NCBI GenBank assembly: GCA_913776195.1
Contig: CAJYMH010000016.1
Location: forward strand, 1 to 37,576
Direction: 5' to 3'
DNA: 37,576 nucleotides
Source of the DNA: an uncultured Caulobacter sp.
GTDB taxonomy: Bacteria > Pseudomonadota > Alphaproteobacteria > Caulobacterales > Caulobacteraceae
In this document: positions 19,011 through 27,936 of the stretch, piece by piece
How the letters are laid out: the number at the start of each line of letters is the position of its first letter
How positions within the stretch are numbered: position 1 is the first letter of the stretch
Notes under the pieces: generated by a model
The model's database searches: none
The model's input: the letters and a program-made list of their open reading frames with translations, nothing else
Told to the model about the DNA's origin: nothing
Position numbers and translations under genes: made by a program

Positions 19011-19411
19011 CGAAGGTGTCCCTCAAAGAAGCGTGGCTAAAGCCTTGAAGAGCAAATTCGCGGTCCATCGAGCAGGCGCAGCCTGACCGGTTTGTGCGGA
19101 TGACTGATCATGAGCGATCTTCGACGCGAGGCCTTGCCTGGTCGTCGCCGCCAATTGCCTGATCGCCCATAAGTGACGTCAAAGGCCGCTGGCAGGCGCA
19201 CGTTTTGTCGACAGGGATGCGGCGGAGCAGTCTGACGGGGCGAATTGCGCTGGCCAGGCGCCTAGGCTCAGACGCGGTCGCGTCCGAAAACGGCGCTCGC
19301 TTCACCTTGCGCTTCGCTCCATGGATCGAAGCTGTGGGCGTCGATCTCATTCAAAAAACGCCCCGAGGAGGACCTCGGGGCGTTTTCTTATTCTTCGATG
19401 GCGCCTTGAGA
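19011..19411. other. 401-bp stretch without a recognisable gene
   Basis: No open frame here on either strand resembles a known family. Short open frames at 19108-19350 (minus) and from 19205 (plus) are compositionally plausible shadows, and the latter would have to read through the strong terminator at 19353-19386. The stretch presumably holds the promoter of the SnoaL-like gene. It separates accessory genes on the left from the conserved housekeeping run on the right. Confidence 0.6.
19353..19386. terminator. Bidirectional intrinsic terminator downstream of bamE
   Basis: CGCCCCGAGG (19359-19368), loop AGGA and CCTCGGGGCG (19373-19382) form a perfect 10-bp stem. It is flanked by six A residues on the left, which become U6 for minus-strand transcripts of bamE, and by four T residues on the right for plus-strand transcripts. 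It lies 25 bp past the bamE stop codon. Confidence 0.92.
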
Positions 19412-19900
19412 TTAGCGACGGTCGCCCGGACGGTTGCCGGGGGCTCCGTCCTGATCGTCGCGAGGCAGCATGCCGCCGCGGCCGACGTTGCCCAGCAGCT
19501 GTTCGAGGACGGTCAGTTCGCGACCGCGCGTGGGGGTCTCGCGGTCGGCGTAGTTGATCACCTTGCCGTCGCGCAGGGTGTAGGTCTTCACATCGGCGAC
19601 CTTTTCGTCGGCTTGCGCGAAGGTGATGGCGACGACGTCGCGCTTGACCACGCGCGGTCGGTAGAAGGCCACGCGATCGGTCACCTGGGTCATGTAGTAC
19701 CAGGTGTTGGCGTCGAAGGTGCCGGTCGCGGAGGGCGAGCCAAGCTTACCCATGACGGTGGACTTGGTGTCCTCGCCGACTTTCACGTCCTTGGGCTGCT
19801 CCTCGACCGCCTGGAAGCCGGAATAGGCGGTCAGCGGCGTGCACGCGCCCGTAGCCAGAAGGGCGGCGGCGATAGCGGCGATAGCGACGGGACGGGACAT
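19412..19900 (-). CDS. bamE: Outer membrane protein assembly factor BamE (SmpA/OmlA lipoprotein)
   Basis: A 162-residue lipoprotein. The signal peptide ends in the lipobox LLATGAC, so Cys20 would be lipidated. The SmpA/OmlA domain follows, with the typical opening KVGEDTKSTVMGKLGSPSATGTF and NTWYYMTQV, then a strand-rich end (VVAITFAQADEKVADVKTY). BamE is an accessory part of the BAM complex that inserts beta-barrel proteins into the outer membrane. The Arg/Gly/Asp-rich tail after about residue 135 is an addition common in Caulobacter-type homologues as far as I recall. It diverges from the bc1 chaperone gene with a 99-bp shared promoter region and is followed by a strong terminator. Confidence 0.9.
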   Translation of the reverse strand: MSRPVAIAAIAAALLATGACTPLTAYSGFQAVEEQPKDVKVGEDTKSTVMGKLGSPSATGTFDANTWYYMTQVTDRVAFYRPRVVKRDVVAITFAQADEKVADVKTYTLRDGKVINYADRETPTRGRELTVLEQLLGNVGRGGMLPRDDQDGAPGNRPGDRR

Positions 19901-19999
19901 TCGGACTCCGAAGGCAGTGCGGACTTTGACCTATCGCCCGCGGGAGCTTAGTTCAATGCCTGCTTTAAGGCCCCACTGCGGGCGAAAACGAGGCGAAGC

Positions 20000-20524
20000 A
20001 TGTTTCTGGAGCGGTTCTTCCCGCCAAGCCCAGCCAAAATCGCCGGCCGGCGTCTCTACGACTCGGCCGCCAAGCAGGCGCGCTCGCCCAATCTCTACGC
20101 CGTCATGGGCGCGCCCGACACGCTGGAAGGTCGCTTCGAACTCTACAGCCTGCACGTGGCGCTGCTGATTGAGCGGCTGCGCGGGCAGGGCGAAGTCGCG
20201 GCGGAAGTGTCGCAGGCGACCTTCGACGCCTATGTGCGCGGGCTGGACGACGCCCTGCGCGAGATCGGGGTGGGCGATCTGTCGGTCGGCAAGAAGATGA
20301 AGAAGCTGGCCGCCGCCTTTTACGGCCGGCTGAAGGGCCTGGACGACGTGCTGACGTCCTTGCCGGACCGCGCGCCGCTGGAGGCGCTGGTGGAGCGCAC
20401 CGTGGCGCCGGCCAATGGCGGCGCGGCCCTGTCGGCCTATCTGCTGAAGGTGCGCGAGCATCTGTCGGGGCAGGAGACGGACGCTTTGCTGGGCGGGAAT
20501 GTCAGCTGGCCGGAGGCGGCATGA
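20000..20524 (+). CDS. Ubiquinol-cytochrome c reductase assembly chaperone (Cbp3-like)
   Basis: A 174-residue protein with the conserved Cbp3 pattern: an N-terminal region FFPPSPAKIAGRRLYDSAAKQARSP, then LEGRFELYSLHVALLIERLRG and AYVRGLDDALREIGVGDLSVGKKMKKLAAAFYGRL. In mitochondria Cbp3 binds newly made cytochrome b; the bacterial homologue is inferred to help assemble the bc1 complex at the membrane. No signal peptide or membrane segment is seen. The last four nucleotides overlap the start of the next gene (ATGA), indicating translational coupling. Its position between bamE and yceD is the usual alphaproteobacterial arrangement. Confidence 0.9.
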   Translation: MFLERFFPPSPAKIAGRRLYDSAAKQARSPNLYAVMGAPDTLEGRFELYSLHVALLIERLRGQGEVAAEVSQATFDAYVRGLDDALREIGVGDLSVGKKMKKLAAAFYGRLKGLDDVLTSLPDRAPLEALVERTVAPANGGAALSAYLLKVREHLSGQETDALLGGNVSWPEAA

Positions 20525-21048
20525 CCGCCGTGTGGCCCAAGTCCGTAACCCTGGCCGAGGTCTCACGCGGGCCCGTCAGCCTTGAACTGATCGCCGACGA
20601 GGCGTCGCGCAAGAAGATCGCCAAGACCCTCGGCCTGGAGGCGCTCGGCAAGCTGGAAGCCAAGGTCAAGCTGACCGCCTGGCTCGACGGCGCGGAGATG
20701 AAGGGGAGGGTGACGGCGGACGTTGTCCAGACCTGCAGTGTTTCCGCCGAATCCCTGCCGGCCAAGATCAACGCGGAGTTCATGGTGCGCCTGCTGCCCC
20801 CGGGCAGCCCCAACGCGCCCTCCGATGATGCGCCTGAAATCGACATCGAGCATGACGCCGAGGACTCTCCGGACGTCCTGGAGACCGAAACCGTCGATGT
20901 TTCGGGCTATGTGGTCGAGCACCTATCGCTGGAGCTGGATCCGTTTCCTCGCAAGCCAGGGGCGCAGTTCGTTCAGCCGGCGGAGCCGGTGGACCTGTCG
21001 CCCTTCGCCGCGTTGAAGTCCTTGCAGAAGCCGAAGGCGGACGAATAA
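20521..21048 (+). CDS. YceD/DUF177 family protein
   Basis: A 175-residue cytosolic protein with the DUF177 pattern: KLEAKVKLTAWLDGAEMKGRVTADVVQTC in the first half, an acidic middle (DIEHDAEDSPD), and VDVSGYVVEHLSLELDPFPRKPGAQF in the second half. The family is linked to 23S rRNA accumulation and often sits next to rpmF and plsX. Here plsX follows directly after a 95-bp gap, with no rpmF in between. It starts within the stop of the bc1 chaperone gene. Confidence 0.88.
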   Translation: MTAVWPKSVTLAEVSRGPVSLELIADEASRKKIAKTLGLEALGKLEAKVKLTAWLDGAEMKGRVTADVVQTCSVSAESLPAKINAEFMVRLLPPGSPNAPSDDAPEIDIEHDAEDSPDVLETETVDVSGYVVEHLSLELDPFPRKPGAQFVQPAEPVDLSPFAALKSLQKPKADE

Positions 21049-21143
21049 GTCCGGCGAAACACACGAATACGCATGCTATAGCCGCTTCGATCTGATCGCT
21101 GCGGCTGATCTGCGTGGTCAACTTCCGGGAGCCAGAGCGCGCC

Positions 21144-22211
21144 TTGTCCCAAAATCTCGTGATCTCCATCGACGCCATGGGCGGCGACCACGGTCCGTCC
21201 GTGATCGTCCCTGGCGTGGCGATCGCCGCCGGCCGCATCAGCGGCGTCCGATATCTGCTGCATGGCGATGAGGCGGCGCTGAACGCCGAACTCGCCAAGT
21301 GCCCCGCGGCCCGTGCGGTGAGCGAGGTTCGCCACAGCGAACGCGCCATCGCCATGGACGAAAAGCCTGCCCAGGCTCTGCGCCGGGGCAAGGGCACCAG
21401 CCTATGGAACGCCGTCGAGGCGATTCGCGATGGCGAGGCGGCCGCGGCGGTCTCGGCCGGCAACACCGGCGCCTTGATGGCGATCTCCAAGCTGATCTTG
21501 CGCATGGCCGCAAACATGGAGCGCCCGGCCATCGTCGCCAGCTGGCCGACCATGCGCGGCGTGTCGGCGGTGCTGGACGTGGGCGCCAATGTGGAGAGCG
21601 ACGCCGACCAGCTGGTCGAGTTTGCGATCATGGGCGCGGCTTTCCACCATGCGGTTCATGGCTCGACCACGCCGACCGTGGGCATTTTGAACGTCGGCTC
21701 CGAGGACCAGAAGGGGCATGACGAGGTGCGCGAGGCGCACGCCATGCTCAAGGACATGGACCTGGATCTCGACTACCAGGGCTTTGTCGAGGGCACGGAC
21801 ATCGCCAAGGGCACGGTGGACGTGGTCGTCACCGACGGCTTCACCGGCAATGTGGCCCTAAAGACCGCCGAGGGCCTGGCGCGGTTCTTCTCTAACGAGA
21901 TGAAAAGCACCTTCATGAGCGGGCCGCTGGCCATGCTGGGGGCGCTGGTCGCTTCGGGGGCGTTGAAGAAGATGCGCCGGCGCCTGGATCCTGGCCGGGT
22001 CAACGGCGGCCCGCTTTTGGGCCTGAACGGCATCGTGGTCAAAAGCCACGGCGGGGCGGACGCCGAAGGCTTCGCCTCGGCTATCCGCGTGGCGGTGGAC
22101 CTGGCGCGCAGCGACTTCTCGGCCGAGATCCAGCGCAACCTGCAGCGCCTCACCGCGGCCAAGGAAAAGTTCGAGACGACGTCTCAGCCCGAGGGAGGGG
22201 CTGCGGAGTGA
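21144..22211 (+). CDS. plsX: Phosphate acyltransferase PlsX
   Basis: A 355-residue enzyme if started at the TTG at 21144 (protein SQNLVISIDAMGGDHGP, matching the usual N-terminus). A GTG at 21114 would add ten residues without homology and is less likely. Conserved features include IDAMGGDHGP, AAVSAGNTGALMAIS, NVGSEDQKGHDEV and DGFTGNVALKTAEG. PlsX turns acyl-ACP and phosphate into acyl-phosphate, the donor used by PlsY to start phospholipid synthesis at the membrane. The gene overlaps fabH at GTGA (22208-22211), the standard coupling of phospholipid and fatty acid initiation. Confidence 0.95.
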   Translation: MSQNLVISIDAMGGDHGPSVIVPGVAIAAGRISGVRYLLHGDEAALNAELAKCPAARAVSEVRHSERAIAMDEKPAQALRRGKGTSLWNAVEAIRDGEAAAAVSAGNTGALMAISKLILRMAANMERPAIVASWPTMRGVSAVLDVGANVESDADQLVEFAIMGAAFHHAVHGSTTPTVGILNVGSEDQKGHDEVREAHAMLKDMDLDLDYQGFVEGTDIAKGTVDVVVTDGFTGNVALKTAEGLARFFSNEMKSTFMSGPLAMLGALVASGALKKMRRRLDPGRVNGGPLLGLNGIVVKSHGGADAEGFASAIRVAVDLARSDFSAEIQRNLQRLTAAKEKFETTSQPEGGAAE

Positions 22212-23188
22212 CTGAAGTGATGCGTAGCGTGGTGACAGGCATCGGGGCCTATCTGCCCGAGCATGTCGTGACTAATGACGACCTGGCCAAGATCGTCGAC
22301 ACCAGCGACGAGTGGATCGTCGAGCGGACCGGGATCCGCCAGCGCCACAAGGCGTCCGACGATCAGGCGGTCTCTGACCTGGCGGTCGAGGCGGCCAAGA
22401 AAGCCTTGGCCGATGCGGGCAAGACGCCGGCCGACATCGACCTGATCATTGTCGCCACCACCACGGCCGACCTGACCTTCCCGGCCACGGCCACCATCGT
22501 TCAGCGCAAGCTGGGCTGCCCGGTGGGCGTCGCGTTTGACGTGCAGGCGGTATGTTCGGGCTTCGTCTACGCCATGAGTGTGGCGGACGGCTTCATCGCG
22601 CGCGGCAACGCCAAGTGCGCCCTAGTGATCGGCGCCGAGACCATGAGCCGCCTGATGGACTGGACCGACCGCGGCACCTGCGTGCTGTTCGGCGACGGGG
22701 CCGGGGCGGTGGTGGTCGAGCCCGAGGCGGGCGAGGGGACCAAGGCGGACCGGGGGATGCTGAGCTTCGCCTTGCGCGCCGACGGGACCAAGCAGGACCT
22801 GCTGTTCGTCGACGGCGGCGTATCGACCACGGGTACGGTCGGTAAGTTGCGGATGCTGGGCAATCAGGTGTTCCGTCACGCGGTGGTGAACATCGCCGAA
22901 GCCATCACCATGGCGGCTGAGAAGGCAGGCGTGGAGATTCCGGAAGTTGACTGGTTCATTCCGCACCAAGCCAACCAGCGCATCCTGGAAGGCGTAGCCA
23001 AGCGCCTGGGTCTGGACGAGCACAAGGTGATCTCTACGGTCGCCGAGCACGCCAACACCTCGGCGGCCTCGATCCCTCTGGCCCTGGCTAAGGGCATCGA
23101 CGACGGTCGGATCAAAAAGGGTGATCTGCTGCTTCTGGAGGCCATGGGCGGCGGCCTGACCTGGGGCGCGGTGGTCCTGCGTCTGTAG
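22208..23188 (+). CDS. fabH: 3-oxoacyl-ACP synthase III (FabH)
   Basis: A 326-residue thiolase-fold enzyme that condenses an acyl-CoA primer with malonyl-ACP to start fatty acid synthesis. The catalytic triad is intact: Cys116 in VQAVCSGF, His in PHQANQRI, and Asn in EHANTSAAS. The C-terminus GGGLTWGAVVLRL is typical. The GTG at 22208 is used because GAGGGAGGGG lies at good distance upstream and the gene overlaps the plsX stop; an ATG at 22220 is possible. It is followed by ihfA after 90 bp. Confidence 0.96.
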   Translation: MTEVMRSVVTGIGAYLPEHVVTNDDLAKIVDTSDEWIVERTGIRQRHKASDDQAVSDLAVEAAKKALADAGKTPADIDLIIVATTTADLTFPATATIVQRKLGCPVGVAFDVQAVCSGFVYAMSVADGFIARGNAKCALVIGAETMSRLMDWTDRGTCVLFGDGAGAVVVEPEAGEGTKADRGMLSFALRADGTKQDLLFVDGGVSTTGTVGKLRMLGNQVFRHAVVNIAEAITMAAEKAGVEIPEVDWFIPHQANQRILEGVAKRLGLDEHKVISTVAEHANTSAASIPLALAKGIDDGRIKKGDLLLLEAMGGGLTWGAVVLRL

Positions 23189-23278
23189 GTCAGTCGTCAG
23201 GCTTCTGCTGGAACCCTTTGACTTGACGCGACAATCACAGCATGCAGGCTGTCATTGTCGAGTTTTGGGGCGAGTTCC

Positions 23279-23581
23279 ATGAACGGTGCGACTTTGACGC
23301 GGGCGGATCTTTGCGAAGCCGTCCATGAAGAGGTGGGCCTGACCCGGCAGGATTGCGCGGGTCTGGTGGAGCGCACCCTGGATCTGGTGGCTCACGCCCT
23401 GGAGAACGGCGAAACGGTCAAGCTGTCCGGCTTCGGCGTGTTTCAGGTCCGCTCCAAGCGCGCCCGCATGGGCCGTAATCCGAAGACTGGCGAGCCGGCC
23501 GAGATCGAGCCGCGACGCGTGATCGGCTTCCGTGCTTCGCAGGTCATGAAGGCGCGGGTCGAACGCGCCTTGGCGAAGTAG
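23279..23581 (+). CDS. ihfA: Integration host factor alpha subunit
   Basis: A 100-residue HU/IHF-family DNA-bending protein. Landmarks are [50 protein letters not shown] and the DNA-arm [26 protein letters not shown] binds as an alpha/beta heterodimer and bends DNA sharply, helping promoters, replication and recombination. The ATG at 23279 follows GGGGCGAG and gives the family N-terminus; the frame is open to 23255 but those residues lack homology. It is followed after 10 bp by the MerR-type gene, the normal alphaproteobacterial pair. Two overlapping TTGAC-type -35 boxes lie at 23218-23228, but no good -10 could be matched. Confidence 0.95.
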   Translation: MNGATLTRADLCEAVHEEVGLTRQDCAGLVERTLDLVAHALENGETVKLSGFGVFQVRSKRARMGRNPKTGEPAEIEPRRVIGFRASQVMKARVERALAK

Positions 23582-23591
23582 GAGCCGCGCG

Positions 23592-23996
23592 GTGGCGAAG
23601 GGTCCCAACGCCTTCCGCACCATTTCCGAAGCCGCGGACGAGCTGGGCGTGCCTCAGCATGTGTTGCGCTTCTGGGAGACCAAGTTCTCATTCATCCGCC
23701 CGATGAAGCGGGCCGGCGGCCGTCGGTTCTATCGGCCGCAGGACATCGCCGTGCTGAATGGCGTGCGTGCGCTGCTGCACGACGAGGGGTACACCATCAA
23801 GGGCGTGCAGAAGCTGCACAAGGATCTCGGGGTGAAGCGCCTGCTTGAAGCCGGGCATGGCGGCGGCGGCTCGCCCATGGAGGGCGCGGCTATCGAGTCG
23901 GCGGATCTGAGCGCGGAAAGCCGCGACCGGTTGAGCTTCGCCCTGGATGACCTGAACGCCGTGAAGGCGCGGTTGGACGCGCTTCTGAAGCACTGA
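23592..23996 (+). CDS. MerR-family transcriptional regulator
   Basis: A 134-residue protein with a MerR-type winged helix (FRTISEAADELGVPQHVLRFWETKF, then GGRRFYRPQDIAVLNGVRALLHDEGYTIKGVQKL). The C-terminal half is short and helical, with no cysteine metal site, so metal sensing is unlikely. The GTG at 23592 has AGGAG upstream. It lies 10 bp after ihfA and is probably co-transcribed with it, as in many alphaproteobacteria. Its target is unknown. Confidence 0.9.
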   Translation: MAKGPNAFRTISEAADELGVPQHVLRFWETKFSFIRPMKRAGGRRFYRPQDIAVLNGVRALLHDEGYTIKGVQKLHKDLGVKRLLEAGHGGGGSPMEGAAIESADLSAESRDRLSFALDDLNAVKARLDALLKH

Positions 23997-24029
23997 ATCC
24001 AGCGCTTTCAAATCCTTCCAAATTGGCGA

Positions 24030-24058
24030 TTGCGGGACCGGGGGGCGGCGCCTATAAG
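24030..24058 (+). promoter_or_regulatory. Promoter of tRNA-Pro
   Basis: TTGCGG (24030-24035), a 17-bp spacer, then TATAAG (24053-24058) fit a housekeeping sigma factor promoter. The predicted start near 24065 lies about 10 nt before the tRNA 5' end at 24076. The same TTGCG-N17-TATA layout is seen before the tRNA at the right edge of the window. Confidence 0.65.
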
Positions 24059-24063
24059 GGCGC

Positions 24064-24162
<99 letters not shown>

Positions 24163-24170
24163 TTCTCCCC

Positions 24171-24380
24171 TTACTTGAAGCCGAAGCGGCCCTTGTCCAT
24201 CCAGGTGAGCAGGGGAATGATCGGCACGCCCCAGCCCAGGCCGACCACCACGAAATAGACAAGGTGGACGAAGCGATTGTCCGGCAGGATCGCGAAGATC
24301 GCCAGGGCCAGCACCACGTAGAAGAACAGGAAGACCATCAGCGCCAGGCTGCCGACGGCTTTGCGGATACGTGGGTTCAT
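24171..24380 (-). CDS. DUF2842 family small membrane protein
   Basis: A 69-residue protein with two membrane segments, about residues 8-32 (VGSLALMVFLFFYVVLALAI) and 40-58 (VYFVVVGLGWGVPIIPLL), ending in WMDKGRFGFK. Length and pattern fit DUF2842, a family of unknown function common in alphaproteobacteria. Its ATG overlaps the stop of the preceding GlsB-like gene by 4 nt (ATGA), so the two are co-translated. Confidence 0.85.
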   Translation of the reverse strand: MNPRIRKAVGSLALMVFLFFYVVLALAIFAILPDNRFVHLVYFVVVGLGWGVPIIPLLTWMDKGRFGFK

Positions 24381-24625
24381 TTGCGGGGCGCCAGGCTGAG
24401 GAAGGCCAGCAGCACGATCGCCCCAAGCGTGGAGACGATCAGGCTGCCGAAAAAGCCGCTGAACGGAATGTGCAGCGAGCGAACGAGAAATGCGCCGACA
24501 AAGGATCCGACGACGCCGACGATGAGGTTCAGAAACAGGCCCAGGCGTCGGTTCAGCACGCGCTCGGCGATCCAGCCGGCGGCGATGCCGATAACAACGG
24601 CGCTGAAGATATCGACTCCCTGCAA
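24377..24625 (-). CDS. GlsB/YeaQ/YmgE family small membrane protein
   Basis: An 82-residue protein with three membrane segments and the family pattern AAGWIAERVLNRRLGLFLNLIVGVVGSFVGAFL followed by GSLIVSTLGAIVLL. These proteins were once called transglycosylase-associated; they are linked to envelope and stress responses, but the function is unclear. The start is a TTG at 24625 with the strong ribosome site AAAGGGAGG at a good distance. The N-terminus MQGVDIFSAVVIG fits the family, so the unusual start codon is accepted. Confidence 0.88.
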   Translation of the reverse strand: MQGVDIFSAVVIGIAAGWIAERVLNRRLGLFLNLIVGVVGSFVGAFLVRSLHIPFSGFFGSLIVSTLGAIVLLAFLSLAPRK

Positions 24626-24795
24626 GCGGGCCTCCCTTTAAGCCGGTGTTGCGCCATGGACGGTGGGCGCCGTCAAGGCCAGTTGGGTTATGCCGGGGCG
24701 GTCAAGGGTGGACGCCGGCGAGCTAAGCCCTTAGGCATGCCGACCGAGTAAAGCCTTGCCCCACTTAGGCCCAATAGGGACGTGACATCGCCGCG

Positions 24796-25827
24796 ATGAC
24801 GTCATTCCTACGTTCAGATCGTTCCCGATCGGTCGCCGTCTGGCTGTTCGCGGTCGCCTTCCTGGTCTTCGCCATGGTGGTTGTGGGCGGCGTCACGCGC
24901 CTCACCGACTCCGGCCTGTCGATCACCGAGTGGAAGCCGGTCAGCGGCGCCATTCCGCCCTTGACGGACGAGGGCTGGGCTCGCGAATTCGCGGGCTATC
25001 AGCAGATCCCGCAATACAAGCTCGTCAATCCGGACATGACGGTCGAGAGCTTCAAGTCCATCTTCTGGTGGGAGTGGGGACATAGGCTGCTGGGCCGTCT
25101 GATCGGTCTGGCCTTCGCCGTGCCTCTGGTGGTGTTCCTGGTCCGCCGCGACATCCCCCGCCGTCTGGTCTGGCGTTGCGTGGCGATGCTGGGGCTGGGC
25201 GGGCTGCAGGGCGCGGTGGGGTGGTGGATGGTGTCCAGCGGCCTGTCGGAGCGGGTGTCTGTGGCTCCGGAACGCCTGACCGTGCATCTAGGTCTGGCCC
25301 TGGCGCTGTTCGTGATGCTGCTCTGGACCGGGCTGGACGCCTGGACCGGCGCTCCGCGGCTGGAGGATCGCAGCAAGTGGCGGCCGTGGTCGCTGGTCTT
25401 CCTGGGCGCGGTGTTTTTCCAGTGCCTGCTCGGCGCCCTGGTGGCCGGTGGCGACGCGGGGTTGGTCTATAACGATTGGCCGCTGATGAATGGGTCGTTC
25501 TTTCCGGCAGAGTACCTGGGCGAGAGCTTCTGGAACACCATCGCCCATAGCCAGGGCGCGGTTCAGTTGCATCACCGTCTGCTCGCCTACGCTCTAGTCG
25601 TGGCCGGGATCGCCTTAGGCGTCATGGCGATGCGCGTGCGCGTGCTGTCCGGCGAAGCGCGGGCTCTGGGGGTGGCGGTCGCCGTCGTGGTCACCCTGCA
25701 GGCGGCGCTCGGCGTGGCCACCCTGATGATGAGCGTGCCGGTCTGGCTGGGCGCGATGCACCAGGCAGGGGCGGTGGCCCTGCTGGCCGTGGCGACCGCC
25801 TTGGCTTGGCGCGTCCGGCGGGTCTAG
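24796..25827 (+). CDS. ctaA: Heme A synthase (COX15/CtaA)
   Basis: A 343-residue inner-membrane enzyme with about eight membrane segments. It oxidises the C8 methyl of heme O to give heme A for cytochrome c oxidase. The conserved histidines that bind heme are visible in [33 protein letters not shown] and [13 protein letters not shown]. The early block [21 protein letters not shown] is diagnostic of the alphaproteobacterial/mitochondrial COX15 type. It is convergent with phoX, with overlapping stop codons at 25824-25827. Confidence 0.95.
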   Translation: MTSFLRSDRSRSVAVWLFAVAFLVFAMVVVGGVTRLTDSGLSITEWKPVSGAIPPLTDEGWAREFAGYQQIPQYKLVNPDMTVESFKSIFWWEWGHRLLGRLIGLAFAVPLVVFLVRRDIPRRLVWRCVAMLGLGGLQGAVGWWMVSSGLSERVSVAPERLTVHLGLALALFVMLLWTGLDAWTGAPRLEDRSKWRPWSLVFLGAVFFQCLLGALVAGGDAGLVYNDWPLMNGSFFPAEYLGESFWNTIAHSQGAVQLHHRLLAYALVVAGIALGVMAMRVRVLSGEARALGVAVAVVVTLQAALGVATLMMSVPVWLGAMHQAGAVALLAVATALAWRVRRV

Positions 25828-27209
25828 GCCCTGAACGATCCCCAAGGGCCTGTGATCGCCAGGGTCAGGCCCGGCGAATAGATGTTCACAAACAGGGTCT
25901 GGCCGTCTGGGGAGAAGCAGGCCCCAGCCAGTTCCGCATTGCCGTCATAGACATTACGACCAATCAGATAGGCCTTGCCGTCAGGCGTGAGGCCCTTGAG
26001 GTGATTGCGCTTGGTCAGGGAATAGCGGTCCTCGCACAGGATCAGGTGACCCCAGGGCGCGACGGCCAAGTTGTCGGCGTAGTCGAGGACCTTGGTGTCG
26101 GTGCTTTCGACGAAGATCTGAATCTTGCCGGGGGCGTCGGCCTCGCCCGGCTGGCCTTCATGTTCGCTGGGAACGTACCGCATGACCTGGCCGGCCTTGA
26201 TCGCGCCGCCTGAAGTGCACGTGAAGTAGAGCTCGCCCTTGCCGAAGAACACGCCTTCACCCCGCGCGAACAGCGCCGCCCCGGCGGCATGGCCGCGGTC
26301 TTTCAGGTCGTCGTTGGGATTATCGACGCCCTCCATTTCGATCCAGCGGACCTTGCGCCATTCGCCCTGCGCCAGGGTCGCTGTCCTCCAGTTGCGGGTA
26401 TCGAAGCCAGCGTCTGCGAAGGCCAGGGCTTGCAGACGGCCGCCTTTGGACAGGTCGGCGCGGTCAACAGGCAAGAAGCGGTAGAAGAGGCTGTCGTCCT
26501 CGTCCTCCGTCAGATAGACGACGCCCGTCCGAGGATCGACGCAGGCGGCTTCGTGCCGGAAGCGGCCCAGCGCAGTCAGCGGCTTCGGATCGATCAGGCA
26601 ACGGCTAGCGGACGGCACCTCGAACACATAGCCGTGGTCCTTGGTCCCGCCGTCGCCGGCGCGGGCGGTGTTCTCTTCGCAGGTCAGCCACGAACCCCAG
26701 GGCGTGACCCCGCCGGCGCAGTTGGTGCTGGTGCCGACCAGGCTCAGATGCTGGCTGACGGTCTGGCGGCTGCGCATGTCATAGACGACGGTGGTGACGC
26801 CTCCGGGCAGGGGGCGTCCGTCGGAAAGGTGGTCATAGGCCTTTCCCTCGCCGCATGTGGCGGCCAGACGGCCGCCCTTGCCGAAGGGGCCCTTGTTGAC
26901 GTCGCCCGGCTTCAGTTCGTGGTTGCGGACCAAGGCGACCTGATCGCCGCCGAGCGCGAAGCAGCCCATGCCGTCGAACTTCCCTGGAACGAGGAAGCCG
27001 TCGTTCATCGCTTGGCCCGCCTGGGAGATCACCTGATAGGAAAATCCGGAGGGCAGGTCGAAGACGCCCTTGGGATCGGCGATCAGAGGGCCGTAACCCT
27101 CAACCTGGTTCAGCGACTGTTCGGCCGCCCACACGTCCGAGCGCATCGAGACCCCCGCAAAGGCCAGGCCGGCGGCGGAGGCGAGGACGGAGCGTCGCGA
27201 GAGGTTCAT
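25824..27209 (-). CDS. PhoX-family (DUF839) alkaline phosphatase-like protein, Tat-exported
   Basis: A 461-residue protein with a twin-arginine signal ([18 protein letters not shown], cleavage near VWAAE). The body shows the PhoX pattern: [22 protein letters not shown] near residues 79-100, [44 protein letters not shown], and [17 protein letters not shown] near the end. PhoX enzymes are calcium/iron-dependent phosphatases folded by the time of Tat export. Other DUF839 members are not proven phosphatases, so no gene symbol is given. It lies alone on the minus strand between ctaA and rplM. A single CTGTCAT half-site lies upstream, too weak to call a Pho box. Confidence 0.86.
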   Translation of the reverse strand: MNLSRRSVLASAAGLAFAGVSMRSDVWAAEQSLNQVEGYGPLIADPKGVFDLPSGFSYQVISQAGQAMNDGFLVPGKFDGMGCFALGGDQVALVRNHELKPGDVNKGPFGKGGRLAATCGEGKAYDHLSDGRPLPGGVTTVVYDMRSRQTVSQHLSLVGTSTNCAGGVTPWGSWLTCEENTARAGDGGTKDHGYVFEVPSASRCLIDPKPLTALGRFRHEAACVDPRTGVVYLTEDEDDSLFYRFLPVDRADLSKGGRLQALAFADAGFDTRNWRTATLAQGEWRKVRWIEMEGVDNPNDDLKDRGHAAGAALFARGEGVFFGKGELYFTCTSGGAIKAGQVMRYVPSEHEGQPGEADAPGKIQIFVESTDTKVLDYADNLAVAPWGHLILCEDRYSLTKRNHLKGLTPDGKAYLIGRNVYDGNAELAGACFSPDGQTLFVNIYSPGLTLAITGPWGSFRA

Positions 27210-27364
27210 TGGCGGTCCCGGAGTCTTTGCAGATGCACAAAGCTGACCCTATAGCCGCCGAGCATGACAGCGCCATGGAATTCCAGATGGATGTGGTATT
27301 ATGATACCGCAACGCTGAAATCCTTGCAGCGCAAGGCTTTGGCGGGGTTTGTGTGATTAGTTTG

Positions 27365-27393
27365 TTGACAGTGCGCGCACCCTCGCGTATTCG
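27365..27393 (+). promoter_or_regulatory. Candidate promoter of rplM-rpsI
   Basis: TTGACA (27365-27370), 17-bp spacer and TATTCG (27388-27393). The -35 is a perfect match and the -10 is weak. The position, 67 bp before the rplM start, fits a ribosomal protein operon promoter. Confidence 0.45.
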
Positions 27394-27459
27394 CCGCGCC
27401 TCACGTCGAGGGACCGCATCCGCGAGCTTTCGGCCCAAAGCTTTTTACGGATCAGTCCC

Positions 27460-27933
27460 ATGCAAAAGACCACGGCTTCGCTGAAGCCCGCCGAGGTCGA
27501 GAAGAAGTGGATCGTGGTCGACGCCCAGGACGCCGTTGTCGGTCGTCTGGCTTCGTTCATCGCCATGCGTCTTCGCGGCAAGCATCGTCCCGACTACACC
27601 CCGCACGTTGACTGCGGCGACTTCGTCGTCGTCATCAACGCCGACAAGGTGAAGTTCACGGGCCGCAAGCTCGATCAGAAGATCTACTACCGCCACACCG
27701 GTCACCCGGGCGGCGTGAAGGAAATCACCGCCGGAAAGCAACTGGCTGGCCGTTTCCCGGAACGCGTTCTGGAAAAGGCTGTTGAGCGCATGCTGCCGAA
27801 GGAAAGCCCGCTGGCCCGCAAGCAGATGACGCACCTGCGCATCTACAACGCCGGCGAGCACCCGCATGAGGCGCAAAGCCCCGAAACGATCGCGTTCGCC
27901 TCGCTGAACGCCAAGAACACCCGGAGCAACTAA
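27460..27933 (+). CDS. rplM: 50S ribosomal protein L13
   Basis: A 157-residue protein with the L13 landmarks [45 protein letters not shown] and the C-terminal [13 protein letters not shown]. It is an early-assembly large-subunit protein that binds 23S rRNA. Only 3 nt separate it from rpsI, the near-universal L13-S9 operon. Confidence 0.97.
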   Translation: MQKTTASLKPAEVEKKWIVVDAQDAVVGRLASFIAMRLRGKHRPDYTPHVDCGDFVVVINADKVKFTGRKLDQKIYYRHTGHPGGVKEITAGKQLAGRFPERVLEKAVERMLPKESPLARKQMTHLRIYNAGEHPHEAQSPETIAFASLNAKNTRSN

Positions 27934-27936
27934 GCC

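Noticed and set aside
19205..19951. A 248-codon plus-strand open frame across the terminator and opposite bamE
   Set aside because: It would read through a strong hairpin and is antisense to a recognised lipoprotein gene.
23218..23255. ihfA promoter with overlapping TTGACT/TTGACG -35 boxes
   Set aside because: The -35 boxes are good, but no acceptable -10 lies at proper spacing, so it was not listed as a feature.
27263..27270. A CTGTCAT half-site upstream of the PhoX-like gene as a Pho box
   Set aside because: Only one clean 7-bp half is present; the position 11 bp away matches at about four of seven bases, so a PhoB site is not supported.
27295..27308. GGTAT-TATG-ATACC palindrome between phoX and rplM
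   Set aside because: Arms are only 5 bp and do not extend; no regulator family can be assigned.
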